From contig NZ_LZJR01000144.1 in NCBI RefSeq assembly GCF_001667925.1, positions 26,576-90,575 on the forward strand: a DNA stretch of 64,000 nucleotides, in the 5' to 3' direction. The notes beneath the pieces were generated by a model that ran no database searches, was not told the origin of the DNA, and saw only the letters and a program-made list of their open reading frames with translations. Below, in pieces: positions 34,368 through 43,559 of this stretch (within the stretch, counting starts at the first letter, position 1; each line of letters opens with the position of its first letter). A program made the position numbers and the translations under genes. Source of the stretch: Mycobacterium sp. E2479. Lineage in GTDB: Bacteria > Actinomycetota > Actinomycetes > Mycobacteriales > Mycobacteriaceae.

Positions 34368-34751
34368 CTAAAGGGCCAGTACCGGACCGGCGATCGGCGC
34401 CACCCCCATGGCGACCATCAACGCCATCGCGGTCAACAGGAACCAGCCGGCGCCATGCCATGCCCACCAGGTCCCCCGGGCCTTCCACACCAGATACGTG
34501 CGCACGAACGCCCAGATCCCGGCGCCGAGCGCGATCAGCGGTCCCCCGAAGGCCAGCAGGGTGCGCTGCGGGGCACCACACGCCACCGTGTCCGTCCCGA
34601 CTCCCGGGCAGGTGCTGACCCACACCGCGGCGATCAACAGGAAGCCGACAGCGGCCAGCGTGGACAGGACGGCGAACCGGATCGCGGCGTGCACCTCGCC
34701 GTCCTCCTGGCCCAAGCGGTCACCGCCTGATCGCGCGTCCGCTTTCTGCAT
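34368..34751 (-). CDS. Rv3289c-like membrane protein
   Basis: A 127-residue protein. ATG 34751 is chosen for the strong GGAGGTGA site 7 bases upstream; an in-frame ATG 13 codons earlier lacks one. Three to four hydrophobic segments are seen (AVLSTLAAVGFLLIAAVWV, TLLAFGGPLIALGAGIWAFV, AGWFLLTAMALMVAMGV). A pair of Cys (STCPGVGTDTVACG) between helices 1 and 2 may form a disulfide outside the membrane. The function is unknown. A near-perfect SigF promoter lies about 110 bases upstream, so this gene and usfY are likely SigF targets. Confidence 0.82.
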   Translation of the reverse strand: MQKADARSGGDRLGQEDGEVHAAIRFAVLSTLAAVGFLLIAAVWVSTCPGVGTDTVACGAPQRTLLAFGGPLIALGAGIWAFVRTYLVWKARGTWWAWHGAGWFLLTAMALMVAMGVAPIAGPVLAL

Positions 34752-35173
34752 CGTTTTCACCTCCCATTGGGTACCCCGCGGCCAGTTCATCGCTCGCTAC
34801 GTCGCATTAGTTACAGGGCAAGCATTGCCCGCGCTGGTAGCTGCGGAAACGCATGGGATCAAATACCCCGGGGCAAACGGCGGTAAACGACATCGACGCG
34901 AGGTCAAGCCCTAGTTCAGGGCCGAAGCCGGCTGCGGTATCGCCGATGCCGACATCGGGACGTCCGGAGCGGAAATCGGCGGCGCGTTCGCGAGGACGTT
35001 CGCGCGGAAATGACACCGGCGGCGGGCGCGATCCGACACCGGCTTCTCGGCGGCCTACGCGCGCCAAACTACCGGCACCGTCAATTATTTCGGTGACTTA
35101 CCGCTGGTAGGGATGGAGTTCGAATGAATCCAATGTGGCTGGCGTGCCACGTCCGATGAGTACTATCTGACAC
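34752..35173. other. 422-bp intergenic region upstream of the SigF-linked and TetR genes
   Basis: This divergent region holds a SigF-type promoter (34863-34888) for the leftward genes. I see no convincing gene; an 86-codon minus-strand frame at 34807-35067 covers that promoter. In the M. tuberculosis order lat and neighbours (Rv3290c-Rv3294c) sit here, so this may be a deletion point. Near 35080-35115 there are short inverted GGTG/CACC elements that could serve the TetR gene, but they are weak. Confidence 0.5.
34863..34888 (-). promoter_or_regulatory. SigF-type promoter for the Rv3289c-like gene and usfY
   Basis: Minus strand: GTTT, a 16-base spacer, then GGGTAT. This is an exact match to the mycobacterial SigF consensus (GTTT-N15-17-GGGTA). 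It would start a transcript about 105 bases before the Rv3289c-like ATG. Confidence 0.65.
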
Positions 35174-35836
35174 ATGCCAACAGCCCGCAGGCGCCTGTCT
35201 CCCGAGGATCGCCGCGCCGAGCTGCTCGCTTTAGGAGCAGAGGTCTTCGGGAAGCGACCCTACGACGAGGTCCGCATCGACGAGATCGCGGAACGCGCGG
35301 GGGTGTCGCGGGCTCTGATGTACCACTACTTCCCCGACAAGCGCGCATTCTTCGCGGCCGTCGTCAAGGACGAGGCCGATCGCCTGTACGAGAACACCAA
35401 CATGGACGACGCGACCGGTCTGACCATGTACGAGGAGATCCGGGTCGGTGTGCTGGCCTACATGGCCTACCACGAGCAGAACCCGGAGGCCGCCTGGGCG
35501 GCGTACGTCGGCCTCGGCCGGTCCGATCCGGTTCTGCTCGGCGTCGAAGACGATGCCAAGAACCGGCAGATGGAACACATCATGTCCCGGATCAACCGGT
35601 TGATCGCCGAGGTCAACGCACCCAGCATGGCACCCGACGTCGAGCGACACCTGCGGGTGATTCTGAACGGCTGGCTGGCACTGACCTTCGAGATCTGCCG
35701 GCAGCGGATCATCGACCCCAGCACCGACGCCGAGAAGCTCGCCGACGCCTGCGCGCACGCGCTGCTGGACGCGATCGGACGGGTCCCGGAGCTCCCGGAG
35801 GCGCTCGGCGAGGCGATGTCCAACTCGCGTTTGTGA
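35174..35836 (+). CDS. TetR-family regulator (Rv3295-like)
   Basis: A 220-residue regulator. The N-terminal helix-turn-helix is IDEIAERAGVSRALMYHYFPDKRAFFAAV at about residues 37-65, shown here by its core VSRALMYHYFPDKRAF. The C-terminal part is a TetR ligand-binding domain of unknown ligand. It lies 42 bases before lhr, as Rv3295 does before Rv3296. It may control its own gene and possibly lhr-nei, which is inference from position. Confidence 0.88.
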   Translation: MPTARRRLSPEDRRAELLALGAEVFGKRPYDEVRIDEIAERAGVSRALMYHYFPDKRAFFAAVVKDEADRLYENTNMDDATGLTMYEEIRVGVLAYMAYHEQNPEAAWAAYVGLGRSDPVLLGVEDDAKNRQMEHIMSRINRLIAEVNAPSMAPDVERHLRVILNGWLALTFEICRQRIIDPSTDAEKLADACAHALLDAIGRVPELPEALGEAMSNSRL

Positions 35837-35878
35837 GCGGAGCTGCATCTTGTCGGTGACCGTTGGCACGATGGCTAG

Positions 35879-38800
35879 GTGAGCACTCGCGCTGACTTGA
35901 GGCCGCCCGGCCGCTCCGACCCGTTGGGCCGGTTCAGCGCGATCACCCGCGAGTGGTTCACCAGCACCTTCGACGCGCCGACCACCGCGCAGGCCGACGC
36001 CTGGAGCGCCATCGCCGACGGCCACAACACCCTGGTGATCGCGCCGACCGGTTCGGGCAAGACGCTGGCGGCGTTCCTTTGGGCGCTGGATAGCCTCGCC
36101 GGTTCGACGGAACGCCCGCCCGGCACGCGGGTGCTCTACGTCTCGCCGCTCAAGGCGCTGGCAGTCGATGTCGAGCGCAACCTGCGCACCCCCCTGGCCG
36201 GGCTCACCCGCATCGCCGAACGCCAGGGGCTGCCGGCCCCCGATATCAGCGTCGGGGTCCGTTCGGGCGACACCCCGCCCGCCGCCCGACGCCAGCTGAT
36301 CAACCGACCGCCCGACGTGCTGATAACTACTCCCGAGTCGCTGTTCCTGATGCTCACGTCGGCCGCCCGCGAGACCCTGGCCGGTGTGCAGACGGTGATC
36401 GTCGACGAGATCCACGCCATCGCCGCCGGCAAGCGCGGCGCGCACCTGGCCGTGTCCCTCGAGCGCCTGGACGCGCTGCGCGAGGACAAACCCGCGCAGC
36501 GCATCGGGTTGTCGGCGACGGTGCGTCCGCCCGAGGAACTTGCGCGATTCCTCTCCGGGCACGCGCCGACGACCATCGTGGCCCCGCCGTCGGCCAAGAC
36601 GGTCGAGCTCAACGTCCAGGTGCCGGTGCCCGATATGGCGAACATGGCGAACAACACCATCTGGCCGGACGTCGAGAACCGCCTGGTCGATCTGATCGAA
36701 TCGCACAACTCCACCATCGTCTTCGCCAATTCGCGCCGACTGGCCGAGCGACTAACCGCCCGCCTCAACGAGATTCACGCCGAACGCAGCGGTGCGGTGG
36801 AAGAACCTCTTGCTTCCGGGGGATCGGCCGCCGACGCAAATCCGAAGGTGGCCGGCGGCGCGCCGGCGCACATCATGGGCAGCGGCCAGACCTACGGCGC
36901 CGAACCGATCCTGGCCCGCGCCCACCACGGCTCGATGAGCAAGGAACAGCGCGCCCTGGTCGAAGAGGACCTCAAGCGCGGGCTGCTCAAGGCGGTGGTG
37001 GCCACCTCGAGCCTCGAGCTGGGTATCGACATGGGCGCCGTCGACCTGGTGATCCAGGTGGAGGCGCCGCCCTCGGTGGCCAGCGGCCTGCAGCGCATCG
37101 GCCGTGCGGGCCACCAGGTCGGCGAGGTCTCGCGGGGCGTGCTGTTCCCCAAACACCGCACCGATTTGATCGGCTGCGCGGTCAGCGTGCAGCGCATGCT
37201 CGCCGGCCAGATCGAAACCATGCGGGTACCTGCCAACCCGCTCGACATCCTGGCGCAGCAGACCGTGGCGGCGGCCGCCCTGGAACCGTTGGACGCCGAC
37301 CGGTGGTTCGACACGGTGCGGCGGGCCGCGCCGTTCGCGACGCTGCCGCGCAGCGTGTACGAGGCCACCCTGGACCTGTTGAGCGGCAAATACCCGTCCA
37401 CCGAATTCGCGGAGCTGCGGCCGCGGCTGGTGTACGACCGCGACACCGGCACGTTGACCGCCCGCCCCGGCGCGCAGCGGCTGGCCGTGACGTCCGGCGG
37501 CGCCATCCCCGATCGCGGACTGTTCACCGTCTACCTTGCCTCCGAGGCCGAAAAGCCTTCCCGGGTAGGCGAACTCGAAGAGGAAATGGTTTACGAGTCA
37601 CGTCCCGGCGATGTCATCTCGCTGGGCGCCACCAGCTGGCGGATCACCGAGATCACCCACGACCGGGTGCTGGTGATCCCGGCACCCGGCCAGCCGGCCC
37701 GATTGCCGTTCTGGCGCGGCGACGGTCTGGGCCGCCCGGCCGAGCTGGGCGCCGCACTCGGCGCGTTCACCGGCGAGCTGGCCGGCTTGAAGCGGGAGGA
37801 TTTCGAAACGCGCTGCGCCGGACTGGGTTTCGATGCATACGCCACCGAGAACCTGCTGCGCCTGCTCGACGAACAGCGGAGCGCCGCCGGGGTGGTGCCC
37901 ACCGACACCACCCTGCTGGTCGAGCGGTTCCGTGACGAGCTGGGCGACTGGCGAGTGATCCTGCACTCGCCGTACGGGCTTGCAGTCAACGGACCACTGG
38001 CGCTGGCGGTGGCCCGCCGGCTGCGCGAGCGCTACGGCATCGACGAGAAGCCCACCGCCTCAGACGACGGTGTCGTGGTCCGACTGCCGGACACGTTCTC
38101 CGATTTCGCATCGGACACCGGCTCCGGGGCTCCGCCGGGCGCCGAACTTTTCGTCTTCGATGCCGAGGAGATCGACCCGATCGTCACCGCAGAGGTGGGC
38201 GGCTCGGCGCTGTTTGCGTCACGGTTCCGCGAGTGCGCGGCCCGGGCCCTACTATTGCCGCGCCGGCACGCCGGGCGCCGTTCGCCGCTGTGGCAGCAAC
38301 GCCAGCGTGCTGCCCAGTTACTAGATGTGGCCCGCAAATATCCCGACTTTCCGGTGGTTCTGGAGACCATCCGCGAATGCCTGCAGGACGTCTACGACGT
38401 ACCGGCCCTGACAATGCTGATGACCGGTATCGCGCAGCGGCGCGTGCGGGTGCTCGAGGTCGAGACGCAGCGGCCGTCGCCGTTCGCGGCGTCGCTGCTG
38501 TTCGGCTACGTCGGCGCGTTCATGTACGAAGGCGACAGCCCGTTGGCCGAGCGCCGGGCCGCCGCGCTCTCGCTGGACAGCACGCTGCTGGCCGAATTGC
38601 TGGGCCGGGTGGAGTTGCGCGACCTGCTCGATCCCGAGGTCATCGCCGCCACCGGCCGCCAGCTTCAGCACCTCTCGACCGACCGGGCCGCCCGCGACGC
38701 CGAGGCGGTCGCTGACCTGCTGCGGCTGCTGGGCCCACTGACCGAGGACGAGGTGGCCGCCCGGGCCGGCGACGCCGACGTGGGCGGGTGGCTGGAGGGA

Positions 38801-40531
38801 CTGCGCGCGGCGCGGCGCGCGCTGACCGTGTCGTTCGCCGGCCGCAGCTGGTGGGTGGCCATCGAGGACATCGGCCGGCTGCGCGACGGCATCGGCATCG
38901 CGGTTCCGCTCGGCGTGCCGGCCGCCTTCACCGAGGAGGTCGCCGACCCGCTGGGCGAATTGCTGGGTCGCTACGCGCGCACCCACACCCCGTTCACCAC
39001 GGCCGAGGCCGCCGCCCGGTTCGGGCTGGGACTGCGAGTGACCGCAGACATCCTGGGCCGGCTCGCCGGCGACGGCCGGCTGGTGCGCGGCGACTTCGTC
39101 GCCACTGCCGAGGCGGCGGAGGTGCCGATGGCCGGGGGTGAGCAGTGGTGTGATGCCGATGTATTGCGCATCCTGCGGCGGCGGTCGCTGGCGGCGCTGC
39201 GGGCCCAGGTCGAGCCCGTCAGCACCGCCGCCTACGGCCGGTTCCTGCCGGCCTGGCATCGGGTGGGGACGGCCGAATCGTCGCGCTCCCCAAGCTATTC
39301 CGGGCTGGATGGCCTGATGTCGGTGATCGACCAGCTGGCCGGCGTACGGATGCCCGCCTCGGCGATCGAGCCGCTGGTGCTGGCCCCCCGCGTCCGCGAC
39401 TATTCCCCCGCACTGCTCGACGAGCTGCTGGCCACCGGCGAGGTCACCTGGTCGGGGGCCGGGTCGATTTCGAACGGCGACGGTTGGATCGCGTTGCACC
39501 CCAGCGAATCCGCGCCGTTGACACTGCAAGCGCCCGCCGACATCGAGCTGGGCGACGCCCACCGCGCCATCCTGGACACGCTCGCGCCGGGGGGCGCCTA
39601 CTTCTTCCGCCAGCTCACGCAAAGCGGGTTCGGTGAGTCCGAGCTCAAAGGCGCCTTGTGGGAGCTGATCTGGGCCGGTTGGATCACGGGCGACACGTTC
39701 GCCCCGGTGCGCGCCCTGCTCGGTGGCGCCGGAACCCGCAGGCGCTCGGCGCCCGCGCACCGGTCGCATCGCCCGCCGCGGCTGAGCCGATACAGCGTCG
39801 CGCACCCGCAGTCCCGGCCCGCCGACCCGACCGTGGCCGGCCGGTGGTCGATCCTGCCAGCCCCGGAGCCGGACTCCACGCTGCGCGCCCACTACCAAGC
39901 CGAGCTCTTGCTGGGCCGCCACGGCGTGCTGACCCGCGGCGCGGTGACGGCCGAGGGCGTGCCCGGCGGGTTCGCCACCCTGTACAAAGTGCTGAGCACT
40001 TTCGAGGATGCCGGCCGGTGCCAGCGCGGCTACTTCATCGAGTCGCTGGGCGGGGCACAGTTCGCGGTCGCATCGACGGTCGACCGGCTGCGCGCTTACT
40101 CCGACGGCGTCGATCCGGAAAGGCCGGAGTACCGGGCGGTCGCGCTGGCCGCCTCGGATCCGGCCAACCCGTACGGCGCGGCGCTGACCTGGCCCGCCTC
40201 CCGGGGCGACGGGGTCTCGGGGTCTGGTGGGTCGGGGGCACGCCCTGGCCGCAAGGCCGGTGCAATGGTGGTCCTGGTCGACGGTGAGCTGACCTGGTTC
40301 CTCGAGCGCGGCGGGCGGTCGCTGCTCACCTTCACCGACGACCCCGCCGCCCATCAGGCTGCGGCAACGGCGCTGGCCGACCTGGTCTCGTCCCGTCGCG
40401 TCGCGTCGATCCTGGTCGAACGCATCGACGGGGTGCCCGCCCTTCAGCCCCGCGCGGACGGGCCCGGCCCGATCGACGCCCTTTCCGACGCCGGATTCGC
40501 CCGAACTCCGCGTGGAATGCGGCTGCGCTGA
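35879..40531 (+). CDS. lhr: Large DNA helicase Lhr
   Basis: A 1550-residue superfamily 2 helicase of the long actinobacterial Lhr type. The GTG start is at 35879. Motif I is APTGSGKT (residues 55-62), motif II DEIH, and motif VI QRIGRAGHQ; HHGSMSKEQR is the Lhr/RecA2 segment. A winged helix, a beta-barrel and the large Lhr C-terminal domain follow. It is an ATP-driven 3'-5' translocase linked to DNA repair and mitomycin resistance in mycobacteria. A Gly/Ser-rich insert (GVSGSGGSGARPGRKAG) occurs near the end. nei begins 1 base after the stop, so helicase and glycosylase form a repair operon. Confidence 0.95.
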   Translation: MSTRADLRPPGRSDPLGRFSAITREWFTSTFDAPTTAQADAWSAIADGHNTLVIAPTGSGKTLAAFLWALDSLAGSTERPPGTRVLYVSPLKALAVDVERNLRTPLAGLTRIAERQGLPAPDISVGVRSGDTPPAARRQLINRPPDVLITTPESLFLMLTSAARETLAGVQTVIVDEIHAIAAGKRGAHLAVSLERLDALREDKPAQRIGLSATVRPPEELARFLSGHAPTTIVAPPSAKTVELNVQVPVPDMANMANNTIWPDVENRLVDLIESHNSTIVFANSRRLAERLTARLNEIHAERSGAVEEPLASGGSAADANPKVAGGAPAHIMGSGQTYGAEPILARAHHGSMSKEQRALVEEDLKRGLLKAVVATSSLELGIDMGAVDLVIQVEAPPSVASGLQRIGRAGHQVGEVSRGVLFPKHRTDLIGCAVSVQRMLAGQIETMRVPANPLDILAQQTVAAAALEPLDADRWFDTVRRAAPFATLPRSVYEATLDLLSGKYPSTEFAELRPRLVYDRDTGTLTARPGAQRLAVTSGGAIPDRGLFTVYLASEAEKPSRVGELEEEMVYESRPGDVISLGATSWRITEITHDRVLVIPAPGQPARLPFWRGDGLGRPAELGAALGAFTGELAGLKREDFETRCAGLGFDAYATENLLRLLDEQRSAAGVVPTDTTLLVERFRDELGDWRVILHSPYGLAVNGPLALAVARRLRERYGIDEKPTASDDGVVVRLPDTFSDFASDTGSGAPPGAELFVFDAEEIDPIVTAEVGGSALFASRFRECAARALLLPRRHAGRRSPLWQQRQRAAQLLDVARKYPDFPVVLETIRECLQDVYDVPALTMLMTGIAQRRVRVLEVETQRPSPFAASLLFGYVGAFMYEGDSPLAERRAAALSLDSTLLAELLGRVELRDLLDPEVIAATGRQLQHLSTDRAARDAEAVADLLRLLGPLTEDEVAARAGDADVGGWLEGLRAARRALTVSFAGRSWWVAIEDIGRLRDGIGIAVPLGVPAAFTEEVADPLGELLGRYARTHTPFTTAEAAARFGLGLRVTADILGRLAGDGRLVRGDFVATAEAAEVPMAGGEQWCDADVLRILRRRSLAALRAQVEPVSTAAYGRFLPAWHRVGTAESSRSPSYSGLDGLMSVIDQLAGVRMPASAIEPLVLAPRVRDYSPALLDELLATGEVTWSGAGSISNGDGWIALHPSESAPLTLQAPADIELGDAHRAILDTLAPGGAYFFRQLTQSGFGESELKGALWELIWAGWITGDTFAPVRALLGGAGTRRRSAPAHRSHRPPRLSRYSVAHPQSRPADPTVAGRWSILPAPEPDSTLRAHYQAELLLGRHGVLTRGAVTAEGVPGGFATLYKVLSTFEDAGRCQRGYFIESLGGAQFAVASTVDRLRAYSDGVDPERPEYRAVALAASDPANPYGAALTWPASRGDGVSGSGGSGARPGRKAGAMVVLVDGELTWFLERGGRSLLTFTDDPAAHQAAATALADLVSSRRVASILVERIDGVPALQPRADGPGPIDALSDAGFARTPRGMRLR

Positions 40532-40532
40532 C

Positions 40533-41288
40533 ATGCCCGAAGGTGACACCGTCTGGCACACCGCCGCCGTACTGCGCGAGCGCCTGGTCGCCGACACCCT
40601 GACCCGGTGCGACGTCCGGGTGCCGCGGTTCGCCACCGTTGACCTCACCGGTCGGGTGGTCGACGAGGTGCTCAGCCGGGGAAAGCACTTGTTCATCCGG
40701 GTGGGTGACGCCAGCATTCACTCGCATCTGAAGATGGACGGCAGCTGGCGGGTCGGCAACCGCTCGGTGCGGGTCGACCACCGCGCGCGCATCATCTTGG
40801 AGACCGACAGCGTCCGCGCCGTCGGCGTCGATTTGGGCGTGCTGGAGATCCTGGAGCGCGAGCGTGACGGCGACGCGGTCGCGCACCTGGGCCCCGATCT
40901 GCTGGGCAAGGATTGGAATCCCGCGCTGGCCGCCGCCAACCTGACGGCCGACCCGGACCGGCCGATCGCCGGGGCACTGTTGGACCAGCGCCTGCTGGCC
41001 GGCATCGGCAACGTCTACAGCAACGAACTGTGTTTCCTGTCCGGGCATCTGCCCACCGCGCCGGTGCGCGACATCGCCGACCCGCATAGGCTCGTCTCGC
41101 GGGCACGGGACATGTTGTGGCTCAACCGCTTTCGGTGGAACCGGTGCACCACGGGCGACACCCGGGCCGGACGGCAGCTGTGGGTCTACGGGCGATCCGG
41201 GCAGCCGTGCCGGCGCTGCGGTACCCCGATCGCCTTCGACGACTCCGGGGATCGGGTGACGTACTGGTGCCCGTCCTGCCAGCGCTGA
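40533..41288 (+). CDS. nei: DNA glycosylase / AP lyase Nei2
   Basis: A 251-residue Fpg/Nei-family enzyme. ATG 40533 gives the invariant MPEGD start, with Pro2 as Schiff-base nucleophile and Glu3 as general acid. GIGNVYSNELCFLSGHLP is the H2TH region. The C-terminal zinc finger has CRRCGTPIAF and CPSC. It removes oxidised bases and nicks the abasic site in base-excision repair. It is the second gene of the lhr operon and matches Rv3297. Confidence 0.95.
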   Translation: MPEGDTVWHTAAVLRERLVADTLTRCDVRVPRFATVDLTGRVVDEVLSRGKHLFIRVGDASIHSHLKMDGSWRVGNRSVRVDHRARIILETDSVRAVGVDLGVLEILERERDGDAVAHLGPDLLGKDWNPALAAANLTADPDRPIAGALLDQRLLAGIGNVYSNELCFLSGHLPTAPVRDIADPHRLVSRARDMLWLNRFRWNRCTTGDTRAGRQLWVYGRSGQPCRRCGTPIAFDDSGDRVTYWCPSCQR

Positions 41289-41312
41289 AGCGCGTGGCCC
41301 TTGGTCGCGGGC

Positions 41313-42230
41313 CTAGCCGCGGGCGTGGGCGAGGAAGAACTGGGCGATCGCCTCGGACCCGTCGAGCGCGCGGGTGGTGGGACCGATGACGGCCGCCGGC
41401 AGATATTGCTTGCCGCCCGGCCAGGTGTGTCCGCCTTTGTTGATCTTGTAGAACACCACCTCGGTGTTGTCCGCGCATCCCGTGAACTGGTAGCGGTGCA
41501 CCACGGTGCCGTCGCGGACATCGGGTAGCGCCTCCATCGCCTGCTTTGTTTGGCAGCCATCGACCGAGCGCCACTTTTCCACCATGCTGTCCGCCGAGAT
41601 GGAGTGGCTGACCCCGCCGCGGCCGCGCACCGTCCCACCTTTGAAGGGCACCAGCGGGTCGGCGGTCCCGTGGGCTTCCCAGACCGACACCGGCCGCGAC
41701 GGGTTACAGGCCACCCCCACGCCCAGAGTCCCGGCCACCGGGGCGACCGCGGCGAACACGTCGGCGCGGTCGCATGCCAGCCGGTTGCTCATGAAGCCGC
41801 CGTTGGACATCCCCGTGACGAAAACATGCCCCGCAGCGATGCCGTAGTCGTTCTGCAGCTTGTTGACCAGCCCGACCAGGAAGGCCACGTCATTGATGTG
41901 GCGGCGATCGGCGGGCGAGGCACCACGCCCGTCGGCCCAGCTCTTGTCGTAACCGTCGGGGTAAACGACCAACAGGTTGTGGGCGTCAGCAACGGAGTTG
42001 AACCCCGTCAGGCCGCGCTGCGAGAACCCGGTACCGCCCGCACCGTGCAAACTGAGCACCAGCCCGACGGGCTCGCCCGTCGGCACGTGCAACATGTAGG
42101 TTCGGTCCATGCCGCCGGAGCGAAAGGTGCCCGAGATGTCTCGAGCGTTGGCCGCCGGCAGGTGCCGCACACCGCAGCCGACCACGCATATTGCCACCAC
42201 ACCGAGCCACAACCACCGTGCGTATGCCAT
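41313..42230 (-). CDS. lpqC: Esterase lipoprotein LpqC (PHB depolymerase family)
   Basis: A 305-residue protein with a hydrophobic signal peptide and a lipobox-like VVGC near residue 19, so probably lipid-anchored outside the membrane. The alpha/beta-hydrolase nucleophile is Ser in TGMSNGG, LSLHGAGGTG is the oxyanion loop, and GGHTWPGG carries the catalytic His. It belongs to the family with poly-hydroxybutyrate depolymerases and feruloyl esterases. It matches Rv3298c. The substrate is unknown. Confidence 0.9.
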   Translation of the reverse strand: MAYARWLWLGVVAICVVGCGVRHLPAANARDISGTFRSGGMDRTYMLHVPTGEPVGLVLSLHGAGGTGFSQRGLTGFNSVADAHNLLVVYPDGYDKSWADGRGASPADRRHINDVAFLVGLVNKLQNDYGIAAGHVFVTGMSNGGFMSNRLACDRADVFAAVAPVAGTLGVGVACNPSRPVSVWEAHGTADPLVPFKGGTVRGRGGVSHSISADSMVEKWRSVDGCQTKQAMEALPDVRDGTVVHRYQFTGCADNTEVVFYKINKGGHTWPGGKQYLPAAVIGPTTRALDGSEAIAQFFLAHARG

Positions 42231-42277
42231 GTCGTCAGATCACCGGCGGCGCGTCGCCGAAGGGTCGCTGGTTACGT

Positions 42278-42298
42278 GTTTGCGACTGCGGAGCAAAC
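42278..42298. promoter_or_regulatory. Inverted repeat between lpqC and the DUF732 gene
   Basis: GTTTGC, a 9-base spacer, then GCAAAC: a perfect 6-bp inverted repeat in the 190-bp divergent promoter region. It may be an operator for either gene or a leader hairpin. No regulator can be named. Confidence 0.3.
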
Positions 42299-42420
42299 GC
42301 TTGGGTGGCACACATCGCATTATCGGCGATACGGCTTCGGCGGACGCCGCAAGATGCAAGCATGCGAACTAGCCCGCCTTCAGCAAGCAACGACACTTCT
42401 GTTCCACGGGAGTATCAGAA

Positions 42421-42777
42421 ATGACGACCACCACGATGCGCAAGCGCAGCCGATCGCTATGGCTCCTGGCGATGGGCGTGCTGCCGGTGGCCGGGCTGCT
42501 CGGCGTGCTGGGTGCATCCGCGACAGCTGGCGCCACGTCCGCCGATGACGAATTCCTGGCCGCGCTGAAAGCCAAGGGCATCAACTACGAGTCAGCCGAC
42601 GCCGCGGTCAATTCCGGGCACACCGTGTGTCACGAACTCGATATGGGCCAGACACCGGAACAGGTCGCCAACAACGTCCTGTCCAGCAGCCACCTGGACA
42701 GCTATCACGCCGGCTACTTCGTCGGGGTCAGCATCAAGGCGTACTGCCCGAAGTACGCGGCGGCACCCGGTTCCTGA
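42421..42777 (+). CDS. Secreted DUF732 protein
   Basis: A 118-residue protein with an N-terminal signal peptide (basic start, then LLAMGVLPVAGLLGVLGASA, cleavage probably near residue 40). The mature part is a DUF732 domain: DDEFLAALKAKGINY, with two Cys (HTVCHELDMGQ and AYCPKY) likely joined by a disulfide. DUF732 proteins are small exported mycobacterial proteins of unknown function. It has no counterpart at this place in M. tuberculosis and starts the accessory stretch up to 48.6 kb. Confidence 0.82.
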   Translation: MTTTTMRKRSRSLWLLAMGVLPVAGLLGVLGASATAGATSADDEFLAALKAKGINYESADAAVNSGHTVCHELDMGQTPEQVANNVLSSSHLDSYHAGYFVGVSIKAYCPKYAAAPGS

Positions 42778-42944
42778 AAAAACCGACCTGCCAAAAAGTC
42801 CCGTGCGCCTGTACGCGATTGCGCAAATTCGTTTGTTCACGGTCGGTAAATCCAGCGGCAACTCGCTGGCGCCGCGGTCGCCGATTATTTGTGGTGGTCT
42901 TGACTGATTGAGGGTCGTCCGGCCCAAGGCTCAGCGACAGGTGG

Positions 42945-43559
42945 ATGACATTGGAACAATCAAACCTGTTGCGGCTCAGAACATATCGGCCTGTGTCCGA
43001 GCACATCGACGGCGCCTGGTGGCCGCGGTCGACGAGCCTGGCCGACGAGCTGCCGGGCCTGGTGGCGTCGTTGTCGAATCGGCTGGGGTAGATCGTCATG
43101 GTGGGCTATCGCCGCCACGACTGACACAACATGCCCGCTCTGGCTGAATTCGACGGGCACACAATCGAATTGTTGGGCTTCGTCAATGACGAGCAGGCCG
43201 GCGTCATCGTGATGGGCGGGAACGCCCGTCGGGCACTCGATGCGGTGCGAGTGTTCGGCGCCGCCCCGGTTTCTCCGGCCGTCCGAATCACGGTGGGGCG
43301 ATCGGTCGCGGAGTTGGCCGACATGCTGGCCCGTCACCAGGGGCTCGGTGAGCAACGGCGCGACGCTCAGATCCGGCGGTGGTGCGAGGAGACGGCGCAA
43401 CGATTCATCGAGGCGCCGGTGCAGACCTTCGTCCCCATTCTGGTCGAACACATCGTCGGCAACCGCATGATGGAGTCGCGCAGGCAGCGCTATCCGGCCG
43501 ACGGCGGCCTGTGCATCACGGTGCCCGGCAGTTCCGCACCGTACTCAATATCGTCGTAG
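42945..43559 (+). pseudogene. DUF5994-like gene broken by two in-frame stop codons
   Basis: From ATG 42945 the frame reads like a DUF5994 protein (YRPVSEHIDGAWWPRSTSLA, then ELPGLVASL). A TAG at 43089-43091 and a TGA at 43122-43124 cut it, but the same frame continues with the expected downstream pattern (GYRRHD, stop, then MPALAEFDGHTIELLGF). The TGA probably replaces a Trp codon. The frame then runs into a helical C-terminal part (ETAQRFIEAPVQTFVPIL) that looks like a mycobacterial three-helix-bundle domain, perhaps a second gene fused by decay. Its last 70 bases overlap the PPE gene on the other strand; the remnant probably ended earlier. Confidence 0.6.

Noticed and set aside
34807..35067. 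86-codon minus-strand frame ending in a Cys-containing segment (GQCLPCN)
   Set aside because: It covers the exact SigF promoter for the Rv3289c-like gene, has no good start site and no known domain.
38321..40717. 798-codon minus-strand frame across lhr and nei
   Set aside because: A GC-rich shadow of real genes: Arg/Gly-rich, no domain, and the plus strand has clear helicase and glycosylase motifs.
42945..43559. Stop-codon recoding (read-through or selenocysteine) in the DUF5994-like gene
   Set aside because: Two different stops, no SECIS-like element recognised and no Cys/Sec logic; simple decay is more likely.
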